Source: Pseudoalteromonas luteoviolacea NCIMB 1942 (GTDB taxonomy: Bacteria; Pseudomonadota; Gammaproteobacteria; Enterobacterales; Alteromonadaceae). From it: a DNA stretch of 64,000 nucleotides. The stretch covers positions 1 through 64,000 of the forward strand of contig NZ_AUXT01000161.1 of the NCBI RefSeq assembly GCF_001625595.1. Reading direction: 5' to 3'. Numbering within the stretch: the first letter of the stretch is position 1; each line of letters starts with the position of its first letter. Made by a program: the position numbers and the translations under genes. Below are positions 45,329 through 54,564 of the stretch, one piece after another. Below the pieces are notes generated by a model. That model was not told the DNA's origin, did no database searches, and worked only from the letters and a program-made list of their open reading frames with translations.

Positions 45329-45470
45329 TGCTTCCTCTGTGCTAATTTTTCTTGGCAGGGTAACCTGTTAGAAACCATGCCACGCAAATGCAATTTGTGC
45401 AATAGTTCTTCTAAATATCAACTTGGCACGTGCGCACAGAGGTTACATTTTACCAGTGGTAACTATTACT

Positions 45471-46836
45471 TCAATTACACGCAATAACCAACGCCTTAGC
45501 TGCTGATGTTCGCAACGCGATTTTACTTAACTCAAGTTTAGCATCTCCATTTAACGCAATATTAAAAGGAAACTCAGTATGAGCTAACCTCCGCCAAGGC
45601 TTTCAAAACATGCCATAGGCACCGCAACTCGTTGCCATTGATTTTTAAGTTTTGAATGCGGTATTTTCACCACGGACTCACATTGCACTTCACTGATGCA
45701 GTTCATCCCAACTGTAGCCCTAGAAATAGCACCCTCTTTCACTGAGATATCAAAAGTTAAGTATGCGTTCGATTCTACATAAGCACTTAAATCTTCTGTA
45801 AAGCCGTGGTTACTTTTCTCAAATGAGCCATTCGCACTTAACGTAATTTCACCGCCCGCTTTTTCTACTTGCTGCTTAATGCCTTCAAAGATTGAAGTTC
45901 CACCGGGGAAAGTCAGCGTTCGTATTGTTTGTCGCTTGCCAAGTAATGGTCCATCCTCCGGACTGTTTACCGATGTTGTGTGCCCCATCACCAGTAATTA
46001 AGATATTTTGTTTTGGTGATAGTGGCAAAATACGTACTTTATTTTTGAGAAGCACCATTGATTTGCGCACAGCTTCTCTGGCGAGCGCTCTGTGTTGCTG
46101 ATTACCCATCATGTTACTGTCACCTGCGTAAAGCCGCTGTGTTAGGCTTGGTTTACGGAATAAGCCAGCTCGTAATTTCACTCTAAGAATTCGGCTTACC
46201 GCATCATTTACTCTGCTCAAAGGTATCGTGCCATCTTTGACTTGGTTAACAGTGTTATAGAACAAAGGCTTCCAACTTTTAGTTGGGGCCATAAACATGT
46301 CTAACCCTGCGTTGATTGCTTGAGAACAGCTCTCATTCGTACAACCTTGGATCTGCCCGTGACCAATCCAATCCCCTACCACAAACCCATCAAACCCCAT
46401 GCGATCTTTTAGTACAGTAGTCAGCAAATACTTGTTGCGATGGATCTTATCACAATCCCAGCTATTAAAGGATGCCATAACGGACTGTGCGCCTGCCTTT
46501 AAGCCACCCACAGAAGCACGCTTATCGCCATTTGGAAATGCCCCGTCACCATTTAAATAAGAACCGAAAACGTATTTGCGCATATCTTCAACTGTGATAT
46601 CACGTATTTCAGGCTGAATCATTTGCGCTACTTTTTGCTCAGTTGTCATTTCGGCAAGTAGTTTTAACACGCGATTCAACATCTTTCGAAACAACGGCCT
46701 CCGATGTAATATAAGGCCAAATTGATGGTTCTTTATCTTTCGCTGTTTGTGTTTCAAGTTGCTTGGATTGTTCGCAAGCGCTGAGTAGACTCACCACGCA
46801 AACGCATAATAAGGCTTTTTGTTTGATGTTTTTCAT
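45471..46836 (-). pseudogene. GH3 beta-glucosidase (ExoP-like) pseudogene
   Basis: A lipoprotein signal (SLLSACEQ) opens at 46836, then frame shifts to EMTTEQKVAQMIQPEI, the GH3 start. KYVFGSYLNGDGAFPNGDKRASV jumps to QSVMASFNSWDCDKIHRNKYLLTTVLKDRMGFDGFVVGDW, skipping about 150 residues of the catalytic barrel. The C-terminal part shifts frame again at FPRW/FPGGTSIFEG and near 45590, and ends with the beta-sandwich seen in Pseudoalteromonas ExoP enzymes (LTFDISVKEGAISRATVGMNC). Several internal deletions leave a gene about half the usual length. The catalytic Asp in GDW survives but the enzyme cannot be functional. Confidence 0.88.
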
Positions 46837-46860
46837 TGCGCAGCTTCCTTACTTGATTTT

Positions 46861-47497
46861 TTATGACACCCCCAAAGACCAAAAATTAGCAATGAAGATA
46901 TAACACGCTGCGGGTAAAAAGAATGAGCCGTGTAGGCCAATAATATCAGCAAGTAATCCTTGCAAAATGGGAATGATCGCACCACCAATAATTATTAAAC
47001 ACAACAGGCCAGAGCCGCAACTTACTTCTTTGCCAAAACCAGAAATGGCCAAACTAAAAATTGTTGGGAACATAATAGAGTTAAACAAGCCGACCGCTAG
47101 CATGGCCCACATTGCCAGTACTCTCGTTTGATTTACTGCAAAAACAACCAGCATCATCGAGACTACAGCATTAAAAGCTAACACTTGCCCTTTGGCAGCG
47201 GTTTGGGCTCTGAGCGACATTTCATGCTCTTTTTGCAAACGCGCGTTGTATAACATAATGAAAAATATTGCAGTCCACACAAACAAGGTAGAAACTGAAA
47301 AAAACCAGCCCCAAAAACTCGGTCATATTGAGCTCTTGGTACCAAACTTGGTGATATACAATGGTTTTGTATGATACCAACTTGATGACATTAAACACTA
47401 AACCAAGTACAGCAAAACTCGCAATCAAAGTTCGCTTAAGCGGCCAATGTACAATCCGCCTAATAATCGACCACATTAAAAAACAAAATGAAGCCAC
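46861..47497 (-). pseudogene. Sugar MFS transporter (FucP/GlcP-like) pseudogene
   Basis: The 46861-47286 part matches the C-terminal half of FucP/GlcP-type sugar:proton symporters (LFNSIMFPTIFSLAISGFGKE, GGAIIPILQGLLADIIGL). The 47222-47497 part, in another frame, begins MASFCFLMW and holds degraded helices. The N-terminal half and the frame are lost, so no working transporter is encoded. It lies immediately upstream of the GH3 pseudogene, so both were probably one sugar-use operon. Confidence 0.82.
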
Positions 47498-47621
47498 AGA
47501 TCACCTCAACAGATCAATTCAGCAACTGACCTCTTAAGTTAAAATCGTTGTCGTCAAACTGCGGGGGGAATGATGGAAATAAACACCACCATTGTATATC
47601 CGAGCCACCCAAGGAGCTGTA

Positions 47622-47780
47622 ATGACCAAAACTGGTAACTTTGTTTTGAAAATGCTTGGAGTTAAATTGTCAGTTCTGACCGAGTTGGTACATTCATTAT
47701 TGTTGTACGGTATAAACTTATCTCGTTTCAGTATAAGCGCTCACCATCAAGGAGCCCAAATCAGTAACAATCACAATTGA
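47622..47780 (+). CDS. Small hypothetical ORF
   Basis: 52 residues from ATG at 47622, with a strong AAGGAG five bases upstream. The sequence (MTKTGNFVLKMLGVKLSVLTELVHSLLLYG) has a hydrophobic helix but no family I recognise. It is divergent from the broken transporter and may be a remnant of another gene of the decayed locus. Confidence 0.3.
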   Translation: MTKTGNFVLKMLGVKLSVLTELVHSLLLYGINLSRFSISAHHQGAQISNNHN

Positions 47781-47789
47781 GCGCGCTCA
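47778..47789. promoter_or_regulatory. Palindrome resembling the TetR operator at 5861-5904
   Basis: TGAGCGCGCTCA is a perfect 12-bp palindrome. It differs by one base from the half-sites TGAGCGTGCTCA and TGAGCACGCTCA near the TetR gene and shares the flanking AATT on one side. A LacI-type site is an alternative. Confidence 0.4.
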
Positions 47790-47893
47790 CATTTATTGAA
47801 TGATTATAAATTTCTGAATATATGCATATTTTAAAAAATTCGAATGCATCAAAAACAGACTAAACTAGAGTGGACTTTGTGAAGAGCATAAAT

Positions 47894-47926
47894 AAAAACG
47901 CCCCCAGCCAAAATGGCTGAGGGCGT
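47894..47926 (-). terminator. Rho-independent terminator of trhO
   Basis: ACGCCCCCAGCCA / TGGCTGAGGGCGT, 13-bp stem with one mismatch; on the minus strand it continues into TTTTTATTT. Confidence 0.9.
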
Positions 47927-47962
47927 CTAAAATAGATAAAACTATTTAAAAATTAGGGCAAA

Positions 47963-48949
47963 TTAAGCTGATTGCTTACGCTGCTCTTCTTTTTGCGCTT
48001 GCTTTTGTTCTTTACGTTGACGAAGTGCTTCTTGCGCTTCATGGCCGATGTGACCTTCTCCGCGCTCTTTTGCTAACTCCATTTGCTTTTGACGTTCAGC
48101 GAAGCGTGCCTTTTGTTCTTCAGTCACATTATCATAGCAGTAGTGGCAAGATACGCCTTCCATGTACTGCTCTAATTTCATTTCTTCTTCAGTGATTGGC
48201 ATACGACAAGCATGACATTGCTCGTAAGAACCTTTGTTTAAGTCGTGATCTACAGCTACACGGTTGTCGAATACAAAGCATTCACCTTCCCACATTGTCT
48301 CTTCTTTTGGCACATTTTCTAGGTACTTAAGGATACCGCCTTCAAGGTGATATACCTCTTCAAAGCCCTGCTCTTTCATGTAAGCAGTAGATTTTTCACA
48401 GCGAATACCGCCCGTACAGAACATAGCAACTTTTTTGTTCTTTGCTGGATCAAGGTTTTTTTCAGCCCACTCGGGGAATTCGCGGAAAGTTTTAGTCTTA
48501 GGATCTACTGCGTTTTTGAAAGTACCAATTTCGATTTCATAATCATTACGCGTGTCGACTAATACAACTTCAGGGTCAGAAATAAGTGCATTCCAATCTT
48601 CAGGCTTAACATAAGTACCAACTACTTTTTTCGGGTCGATACCGTGTACACCCATGGTCACAATCTCTTTTTTCAACTTCACCTTAGTGCGGTAGAACGG
48701 ACATGTTTCGTCAAAAGATTCTTTATAAACAATGTTGTCCAGATCCGGTTGCTTGTCCAACCATGCAAGTAACGCATCAATACCTTCACGTTTTGCAGCC
48801 ACAGTACCGTTAATACCTTCTTCTGCAAGCAGTAAAGTACCACGTACCTCATTCTCTTCCATTACTTGCAATAAAGGTTGACGGATCTGCTCAAAGTTAG
48901 GCAACGAAACGAACTTATACATTGCGCAAACAACATAAGGTTTAGTCAT
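47963..48949 (-). CDS. trhO: tRNA uridine(34) hydroxylase TrhO (YceA, rhodanese family)
   Basis: 328 residues. N-terminal UPF0176 domain (about 1-110), rhodanese domain (about 125-220) with the active-site Cys in [11 protein letters not shown], and a C-terminal zinc-like region ([15 protein letters not shown]) before a highly charged, glutamine-rich tail (about 285-328). TrhO performs oxygen-dependent hydroxylation of U34 towards 5-carboxymethoxyuridine in tRNA. Single gene. The charged tail is longer than in E. coli YceA, as far as I recall. Confidence 0.95.
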   Translation of the reverse strand: MTKPYVVCAMYKFVSLPNFEQIRQPLLQVMEENEVRGTLLLAEEGINGTVAAKREGIDALLAWLDKQPDLDNIVYKESFDETCPFYRTKVKLKKEIVTMGVHGIDPKKVVGTYVKPEDWNALISDPEVVLVDTRNDYEIEIGTFKNAVDPKTKTFREFPEWAEKNLDPAKNKKVAMFCTGGIRCEKSTAYMKEQGFEEVYHLEGGILKYLENVPKEETMWEGECFVFDNRVAVDHDLNKGSYEQCHACRMPITEEEMKLEQYMEGVSCHYCYDNVTEEQKARFAERQKQMELAKERGEGHIGHEAQEALRQRKEQKQAQKEEQRKQSA

Positions 48950-49214
48950 AATAATTCTCTTTTGTAAGCTTTAAAACAACCTACACTTAAACACGACGCG
49001 TAGGCACAAACCGAATCGTAAATCCGGCGCTGAGGCGTGTATTTTACGGATTTATAGAACAAATGCAAAAAGCGCGGAATCAAGTGCTAAGTTTTTATTC
49101 CAAGTGATTAAAACGAAAGCAAAAACAATTTTAAACTGAGATTTATGTAGTGCCTTTATCTAGCTCTTTGCTATAATGGCGCGTTTTTTAGAATAATGAC
49201 TGGAGAAAGTAACT

Positions 49215-50543
49215 TTGAGATTTTCCGAACTCGGCCTTGACCTTCGCTTTGAAAAGCAACTACAACATCAGGGAATTAATGAGCCTACTGAAATTCAAGC
49301 ACATGCCATCCCCACAGCTTTAGCAGGCCACGATGTTTTTGCACAGTCAAAAACCGGTTCAGGAAAGACCTTGGCGTTTTTGTTACCCGCTGTCCAGCGT
49401 GTAATGAAGCAAAAAGCGCTAAGTAAACGCGATCCTCGTGTACTCATCGTTGCCCCTACCCGCGAGTTAGCCAATCAGGTATTTTCCCAGTGCCGCCTAC
49501 TAATTGCCGGTACTTCAATGACAGCTACCAAAGTGCTTGGCGGTGAAAACTTTAACGACCAAGTAAAAGCGCTGCGTAAAAACCCACACTTTGTAATAGG
49601 TACACCCGGTCGTATTACTGACCACCTTGAACAACAGTCTCTGCACCTTGCGGGCCTTGAGCTTTTAATTTTTGATGAAGCAGATCGTATGCTTGATTTA
49701 GGTTTTGATAAACAGCTCAATGCCATTAATAGTCAAGCAGATCACCGTCTTCGTCAAACCATGGTATTTTCAGCGACACTAGAGCATGCGCAAGTAGAAC
49801 TTACCGCAAAGGCACTATTAAAGTCGCCGAAAAAGATCCTTTTAAGCGGCAGTAATGAAAAGCACGAAGATATTCAACAGGCCCTGTATTTTGCAGATCA
49901 CCTAGACCACAAAGAAGCGTTACTTAAACACTTTGTGCAACAAGATGAAGTTGGACAATGCATTATCTTCACTGCAACGCGTCAAGATACAACTCGTTTG
50001 AGTGACTTACTTAACGAAATGGGTATTAAAGCTATTGGTTTAGCGGGCGACTTAGCGCAAAACAAACGCCTTGATATTATGGACGCGTTTAGCCGTGGTA
50101 TTTATAAAGTGTTAGTCACAACAGATGTGGCATCGCGTGGCCTTGACCTATTAAACGTCACGCACGTAATCAACTTTGATTTACCAAAACAAGCGGAAGA
50201 ATACGTACACCGCATAGGACGAACAGGCCGCGCGGGCTTTAAAGGCACCGCAGCTTCATTAGTCGGTCCAAAAGATTGGAATAGCTATCAAGCAATCGCA
50301 CAGTATCTAAAAGAAAAACTGACTTTCCACACAATTGAAGGTCTTGAAGGTAAATTCAAAGGCTTTAAAGAAAAGCCTAAAAAGCCAGCTTATAAAGGTA
50401 AAAAGCCTGTTGCTGGTAAAAAGCCTGAACACAAACGCAAGTTTACGAAAAAGCCTAAGGCGCCTAAAAAGCCAATTGCAGCGCCATTTGATGTGGATGG
50501 AAATTCACCACTTCGCAGAAAACCAAAGCCAGCCGAGGAATAA
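49215..50543 (+). CDS. DEAD-box RNA helicase
   Basis: 442 residues with all helicase blocks: Q-motif FSELGL...PTEIQ, SKTGSGKT (motif I), APTRELA, GTPGR, DEAD (motif II in FDEADRMLD), SAT (III), and HRIGRTGRAG (VI). The C-terminal 70 residues are lysine- and proline-rich (KKPAYKGKKPVAGKKP-like) and probably bind RNA. Start is TTG at 49215 with GGAG nine bases upstream; no ATG precedes the Q-motif. It is followed 3 bp later by a CvfB-like S1 protein, suggesting a joint role in RNA handling. Confidence 0.93.
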   Translation: MRFSELGLDLRFEKQLQHQGINEPTEIQAHAIPTALAGHDVFAQSKTGSGKTLAFLLPAVQRVMKQKALSKRDPRVLIVAPTRELANQVFSQCRLLIAGTSMTATKVLGGENFNDQVKALRKNPHFVIGTPGRITDHLEQQSLHLAGLELLIFDEADRMLDLGFDKQLNAINSQADHRLRQTMVFSATLEHAQVELTAKALLKSPKKILLSGSNEKHEDIQQALYFADHLDHKEALLKHFVQQDEVGQCIIFTATRQDTTRLSDLLNEMGIKAIGLAGDLAQNKRLDIMDAFSRGIYKVLVTTDVASRGLDLLNVTHVINFDLPKQAEEYVHRIGRTGRAGFKGTAASLVGPKDWNSYQAIAQYLKEKLTFHTIEGLEGKFKGFKEKPKKPAYKGKKPVAGKKPEHKRKFTKKPKAPKKPIAAPFDVDGNSPLRRKPKPAEE

Positions 50544-50546
50544 ACC

Positions 50547-51374
50547 ATGCTAGGTACTAAGCAATTTTTAATGATTGAAGAGATCAGCGCTGAAGGCGCA
50601 TATCTAGACGGTAAAGAGCTCGGTGATGTGTTTTTACCTTTGGATGAAAAGCCTGAATATTTAGAAGAAGGCGATAACGTCGAAGTGTTTATCTATTCAG
50701 ATAACCAAGGGCACCCCTGCGCGACAACGAAAGCTCCCATTGCTCAAGTTGGAGAGTTTGCACTACTTCGAGTTAAACAAATCAACAAAGTAGGTGCATT
50801 CATGGATCTTGGTATTGCTAAAGACGTGCTAGCGCCCTACAACGAGCAAAAGCCTAAAATGCGCGAAGGCTATAGCTATCTAGTTAAGCTTTACTTAGAC
50901 AACGCCAGTAAACGCCTGTGCGCATCGAGCAATATCAATAAGTTTGTAAATAAAACACCAGCGGACTACAGCAAGTTCGAAGAAGTGGACCTGATCATTG
51001 CCTCAAAAACCGACCTTGGCTACAAGGTCGTCATTAATGAAACCCATTTTGGTATGGTGTTTTTTGACACCGTATTCAAGCGCATGTATATTGGCCAGCG
51101 TATGAAAGGCTATATAAAGCAAGTACGTGATGGCGACAAAATTGATGTTTTACTTGAAAAGCCAGGCATTGAGAAAATTTCAGGCTTAGGTGAGCAAATT
51201 CTAGCCAAGCTAGAAGAGAACAATGGCTTTTTACCACTGGGTGATAAGTCAGATCCTCAACAAATTAAGCAAGCTTTTTCAACCAGTAAAGCGAACTTCA
51301 AAAAAGCAATTGGTGGACTCTTCAAGCAAGGTATAATTGACATAGAAGCTACTTCAATTTCACTTCGTAAGTGA
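50547..51374 (+). CDS. CvfB/YitL family S1-like RNA-binding protein
   Basis: 275 residues with tandem S1/OB-type modules (about 1-65, 68-130, 140-210) and a C-terminal winged-helix-like segment (KQAFSTSKANFKKAIGGLFKQGIIDI). CvfB proteins bind RNA and affect virulence factor expression in Staphylococcus; in gammaproteobacteria the role is not established. It is co-transcribed with the upstream helicase (3-bp gap). Confidence 0.9.
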   Translation: MLGTKQFLMIEEISAEGAYLDGKELGDVFLPLDEKPEYLEEGDNVEVFIYSDNQGHPCATTKAPIAQVGEFALLRVKQINKVGAFMDLGIAKDVLAPYNEQKPKMREGYSYLVKLYLDNASKRLCASSNINKFVNKTPADYSKFEEVDLIIASKTDLGYKVVINETHFGMVFFDTVFKRMYIGQRMKGYIKQVRDGDKIDVLLEKPGIEKISGLGEQILAKLEENNGFLPLGDKSDPQQIKQAFSTSKANFKKAIGGLFKQGIIDIEATSISLRK

Positions 51375-51382
51375 TTACCCGT

Positions 51383-51413
51383 AGGTGATTTGAGCACTTT
51401 GCACAAATCACCT
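51383..51413. terminator. Stem-loop between convergent genes
   Basis: AGGTGATTTG / CAAATCACCT, a 10-bp perfect stem with an 11-nt loop, between the CvfB-like gene and the convergent serine hydrolase. No T-run. Confidence 0.55.
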
Positions 51414-51449
51414 AATTAACCGAGTTAAGCTTTGCTAAATAAACCCAGT

Positions 51450-52553
51450 TTAGAGCTTAAAGTCTTCAATGTAGTGAGCAGCAATGTTATCTACAAATTG
51501 GATAGGCAGAGCACCAGCTAAATTTGTTAACACGACAATCGAAACATTATTTTCAGGATAATGGATCATAGTTACCGCATTGCCGCCACTTGCACTTACC
51601 GCAGGGTAATGCTTGCGGTCTAATACTTGCCAGCCAATCGCATAGCCATTTTCCAACTTACTAAAGCCACCTATTTTACCATTGTTTAATTTGATTGGGT
51701 TCCAAAGCAGTTTTGTATTTTTAACGAGCTTGTTGGACTGCAATGCGATTAAGTATTGTGCAAGCTCAGTCGCAGTTGAATTCATACCCGCCGCCGTTCT
51801 CATCATATAGAAAAATCGCCCATAGATATTAACAAAGCGCTTGGTTTTACGTTCGTATAAATACTGCCGAGCTTGATTTTTTATCACCGGAGTCATGTAT
51901 TCGAAACCCGATTCTGCCGTCAAATGCATACCGACTGGCTTTAATTGATGATCGGTTATAAATTCAACAAAGCTCCCATCAACATATTTATCGATGATTT
52001 TACCAACGATTACATAGCCTGTTTGGTTGTAATCAAAACGCGTGTTTATGTCAGATATCATTGGCAAAGTTTGTACCTTCTTCCAAGCAGCTTTCGGATC
52101 ACCTCTGACAATCAAATCAATATAATAACCACTTAGTATTTTAGGTAAGCCCGATGTATGTGCCATCAAATGCTTAATCTGAATTTTATGCCAAGCCTTT
52201 GGTAACTCAGGAAGGTGCTTACCGACTTCGTCATCAAGGCTAATCACGCCCTTTTCCACCAGCTGTAAAAGCGCTACGCCAGTAAAGGCTTTGGTCATAG
52301 AGTTAATGGAAAATACTGTATGGTTAGTCACTGCAATATCATCTTGCAAATTTGCTACGCCATAGCCTTGAGTTTTTATAATCTTCTTGTCTTTAACGAC
52401 AGCCAGTTGCAAACCAGGAATATGGCGGTCCGCCATTATCTGCGTAATAATCGTATCTACTTCATCTGCTTTTACAAACAGTGAAGTGAAAAAGCATATG
52501 GCTACAAGAAGGACAAGTTTAAGTTGTTGTAATACTGCAAAGTTTGTTTTCAT
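51450..52553 (-). CDS. Exported serine hydrolase, beta-lactamase class C/EstB-like family
   Basis: 367 residues. Signal peptide (about 1-29) and a PF00144-type domain. The SxxK motif is SMTK in FSINSMTKAFTG, the tyrosine motif appears in DYNQTGY, and the third motif region is SASGGN. This fold includes penicillin-binding proteins, esterases and beta-lactamases; lacking a KTG motif it is more probably an esterase or peptidase than a beta-lactamase. Single gene. Confidence 0.88.
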   Translation of the reverse strand: MKTNFAVLQQLKLVLLVAICFFTSLFVKADEVDTIITQIMADRHIPGLQLAVVKDKKIIKTQGYGVANLQDDIAVTNHTVFSINSMTKAFTGVALLQLVEKGVISLDDEVGKHLPELPKAWHKIQIKHLMAHTSGLPKILSGYYIDLIVRGDPKAAWKKVQTLPMISDINTRFDYNQTGYVIVGKIIDKYVDGSFVEFITDHQLKPVGMHLTAESGFEYMTPVIKNQARQYLYERKTKRFVNIYGRFFYMMRTAAGMNSTATELAQYLIALQSNKLVKNTKLLWNPIKLNNGKIGGFSKLENGYAIGWQVLDRKHYPAVSASGGNAVTMIHYPENNVSIVVLTNLAGALPIQFVDNIAAHYIEDFKL

Positions 52554-53282
52554 AAATTTTCTTATTTTTAGTGCTTGAAGTTAATACGGTAAAAATTAAA
52601 AACAATACTGTTTTCTACCGATAACAAGATATAGAGTTTTAATGATAAAAACAGCTAGAAACCAAGATTATGAAAATTAAAATACCCGCGAGGTAGGAAT
52701 GACCTGAAAAGAGCTAGGATATGTGTGCTCCTAAGCTCGTTTTCTATTCAAGTACTATTTGAAGAGCTGTTTAGATTTCTTTAATCTGTTCTAAAGAAGT
52801 TACACTAAATTTCAGTTAGGAAAAAGTAGCTAACATTTTTATACCGTTAGACTTCAAAAATACCTGCTTTCTTTTCGCCTCTCCAGTGACCTGAATTTTT
52901 TGCCTATAAAATTAAACCTTAGGACTGAGTCCTTCTTTGCGAATAAACGCTCTTATCACTCCTGGTGATAAGGCTATGCTAACAGAGCGGCTATCTCGGA
53001 GATTTTCTTGAGTATTCAGAAAAATTTCTCCGTTGACTTTGCCTGTGGCCTTCACCTCAAACTCAAATGTTCCGCTTACACTACAAGGTACTTTTGCTTC
53101 AGATAAAGTGCACACGCAAGTGGTAAATATTTCGTTTTATGTGTCCCTGCTAGCGTAATTGTTCCTTACTATTATGTTTTTTGGGACGAATTTAAGCTAC
53201 CTTGTTCCTGAAACTTTAATATAAATTTTATATTTAAAACATTAAGAAAAGCCGAATACAGTGGTTAAATTTTCAGTAGTAT
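52554..53282. other. Intergenic region, possible fragment at 52912-53115
   Basis: About 730 bp. A 67-codon minus-strand frame (52912-53115) begins with GTG and resembles a beta-rich protein end (GTFEFEVKATGKVNGEIFLNTQ) but lacks a ribosome site; it may be a decaying remnant. Nothing else recognised. Confidence 0.4.
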
Positions 53283-53456
53283 TTAATTCTGCTTCTCTAT
53301 ACGTTGTATTTCTTGCCACAAGGAGTCAGCTTCAGCTGTGAGCATAGCATACCCTCTAATATCGCCGTTTCTTTGCGCATGCATTGCCTTTTCAAGCAGT
53401 ATACTATGTGATTTTCTCAATTTTTTTGATGGATTGGATTTAAAAATACCAAACAT
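53283..53456 (-). CDS. Small DUF6435/Lacal_2735-like protein
   Basis: 57 residues: MFGIFKSNPSKKLRKSHSIL then EKAMHAQRNGDIRGYAMLTAEADSLWQEI. The MFG(I/L)FK start, the basic helix and the AQRxGDIxxYAxLxAEAxxLWxEI helix match a family of small conserved bacterial proteins (DUF6435, Lacal_2735 type) of unknown function. GAGG lies upstream of the ATG. Followed by VOC and GFA genes on the same strand but with gaps; no operon is evident. Confidence 0.85.
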   Translation of the reverse strand: MFGIFKSNPSKKLRKSHSILLEKAMHAQRNGDIRGYAMLTAEADSLWQEIQRIEKQN

Positions 53457-53542
53457 ATAACCGACCTCGTTAATTGCTTCGCTTTCTTAAACGAAGCAAA
53501 ATTAATTAGGGATCACAGTGTTTGGCAAAGAATCATAGCTGA

Positions 53543-53899
53543 CTACTTTTGTTCCGACCAAACCGCAAATTCATTGCCACTAGGCTCTTTGAAATGAAAG
53601 CGACATCCGCCAGGAAAATCAAAAATCGGCTTTACTATCTTGCCACCATGCTGCACCACTTTATCAAGGGTCGTCTGGATATTGTTACTGTAAAAGACCA
53701 ATAATGCACCGCCTCCACTTGACTGACTATACATGTCTGCCTTGTAAAACCCACCATCTAAACCTTGATTTGAAAATGTCGTGTATTCTGGCCCATAATC
53801 GACAAACTCCCAAGCAAAAACTGCACTGAAAAATGCTTTAGTCGCATTCAAGTTCTTTGCAGCAAACTCTACATAGTTAAGTTTTTCGTGTTGGTTCAT
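53543..53899 (-). CDS. VOC (glyoxalase/bleomycin-resistance) family protein
   Basis: 118 residues with one VOC fold: LNYVEFAAKNLNATKAFFSAVFAWEFVDYGPEYTTF, and PGGCRFHFKEPSGNEFAVWSE at the end. Metal-binding residues (Glu in VEF, His or Glu near the C-terminus) are plausible. Such proteins range from glyoxalases to resistance proteins; no specific substrate can be given. Confidence 0.88.
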   Translation of the reverse strand: MNQHEKLNYVEFAAKNLNATKAFFSAVFAWEFVDYGPEYTTFSNQGLDGGFYKADMYSQSSGGGALLVFYSNNIQTTLDKVVQHGGKIVKPIFDFPGGCRFHFKEPSGNEFAVWSEQK

Positions 53900-54035
53900 A
53901 TTAAACCTTTTTTATTTCTTATTTATCTTTTAAAGCTCCGTAAACTTTGACAGAATTTCAAATTATAGTTATCACTGTATACGAATACTAACGCCAACCT
54001 AGACAGTAAAACAAGCTGAAACGGCCTATAGGAAA

Positions 54036-54419
54036 TTACGTTTCAACATGTACACACCACCATTTAGGTTTCTTGGAAATATATGAGTGCGAAGTTGGGC
54101 GCAATTCTGTTTTATTAGGCCAGTCAAATATCCCCAAAACTAATGCAATTACAGGCGCATCATCAATGGCACCGATTGTACTGCCACATTTATTACAGAA
54201 ACTGCGGGATGAATATTCTGAAGAGCGCCACTGTTTCGGCACACCACCCGCACCAACCCACGCGACATGACCTTTTTCAAATTCGACCCATGCCTGTGTT
54301 AACGAACCACCATGACGCTGGCACATTTTACATGAACAAGTATGCGGATTTTTTGGGGGACCAGACGCCTCAAATCGAATATTTCCACACAGACACCCTC
54401 CTTGATAAACCTTTGCCAT
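54036..54419 (-). CDS. GFA family protein (second copy)
   Basis: 127 residues. Zinc ligands in GGCLCG, HTCSCKMCQRHGG and FCNKCGSTIG match the GFA/CENP-V fold. Sequence is clearly different from the GFA protein at 35890-36300, so they are not a recent duplication. Function unknown. Confidence 0.9.
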   Translation of the reverse strand: MAKVYQGGCLCGNIRFEASGPPKNPHTCSCKMCQRHGGSLTQAWVEFEKGHVAWVGAGGVPKQWRSSEYSSRSFCNKCGSTIGAIDDAPVIALVLGIFDWPNKTELRPTSHSYISKKPKWWCVHVET

Positions 54420-54564
54420 CTGAGTACTCCTTAATTTTCTTTATCAAACTAATACAAGATACAAGCTCACACATTATACGGCAGACTCAGTTGGTAACGG
54501 TATCCCCTTGAAATATATAAGCATGAAGGTGAACATAACTCCCACTGGCTAGAGCGGTCATTAC

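Noticed and set aside
52912..53115. 67-residue ORF as a full gene
   Set aside because: GTG start without a ribosome site and an in-frame stop just upstream; treated as a possible remnant only.
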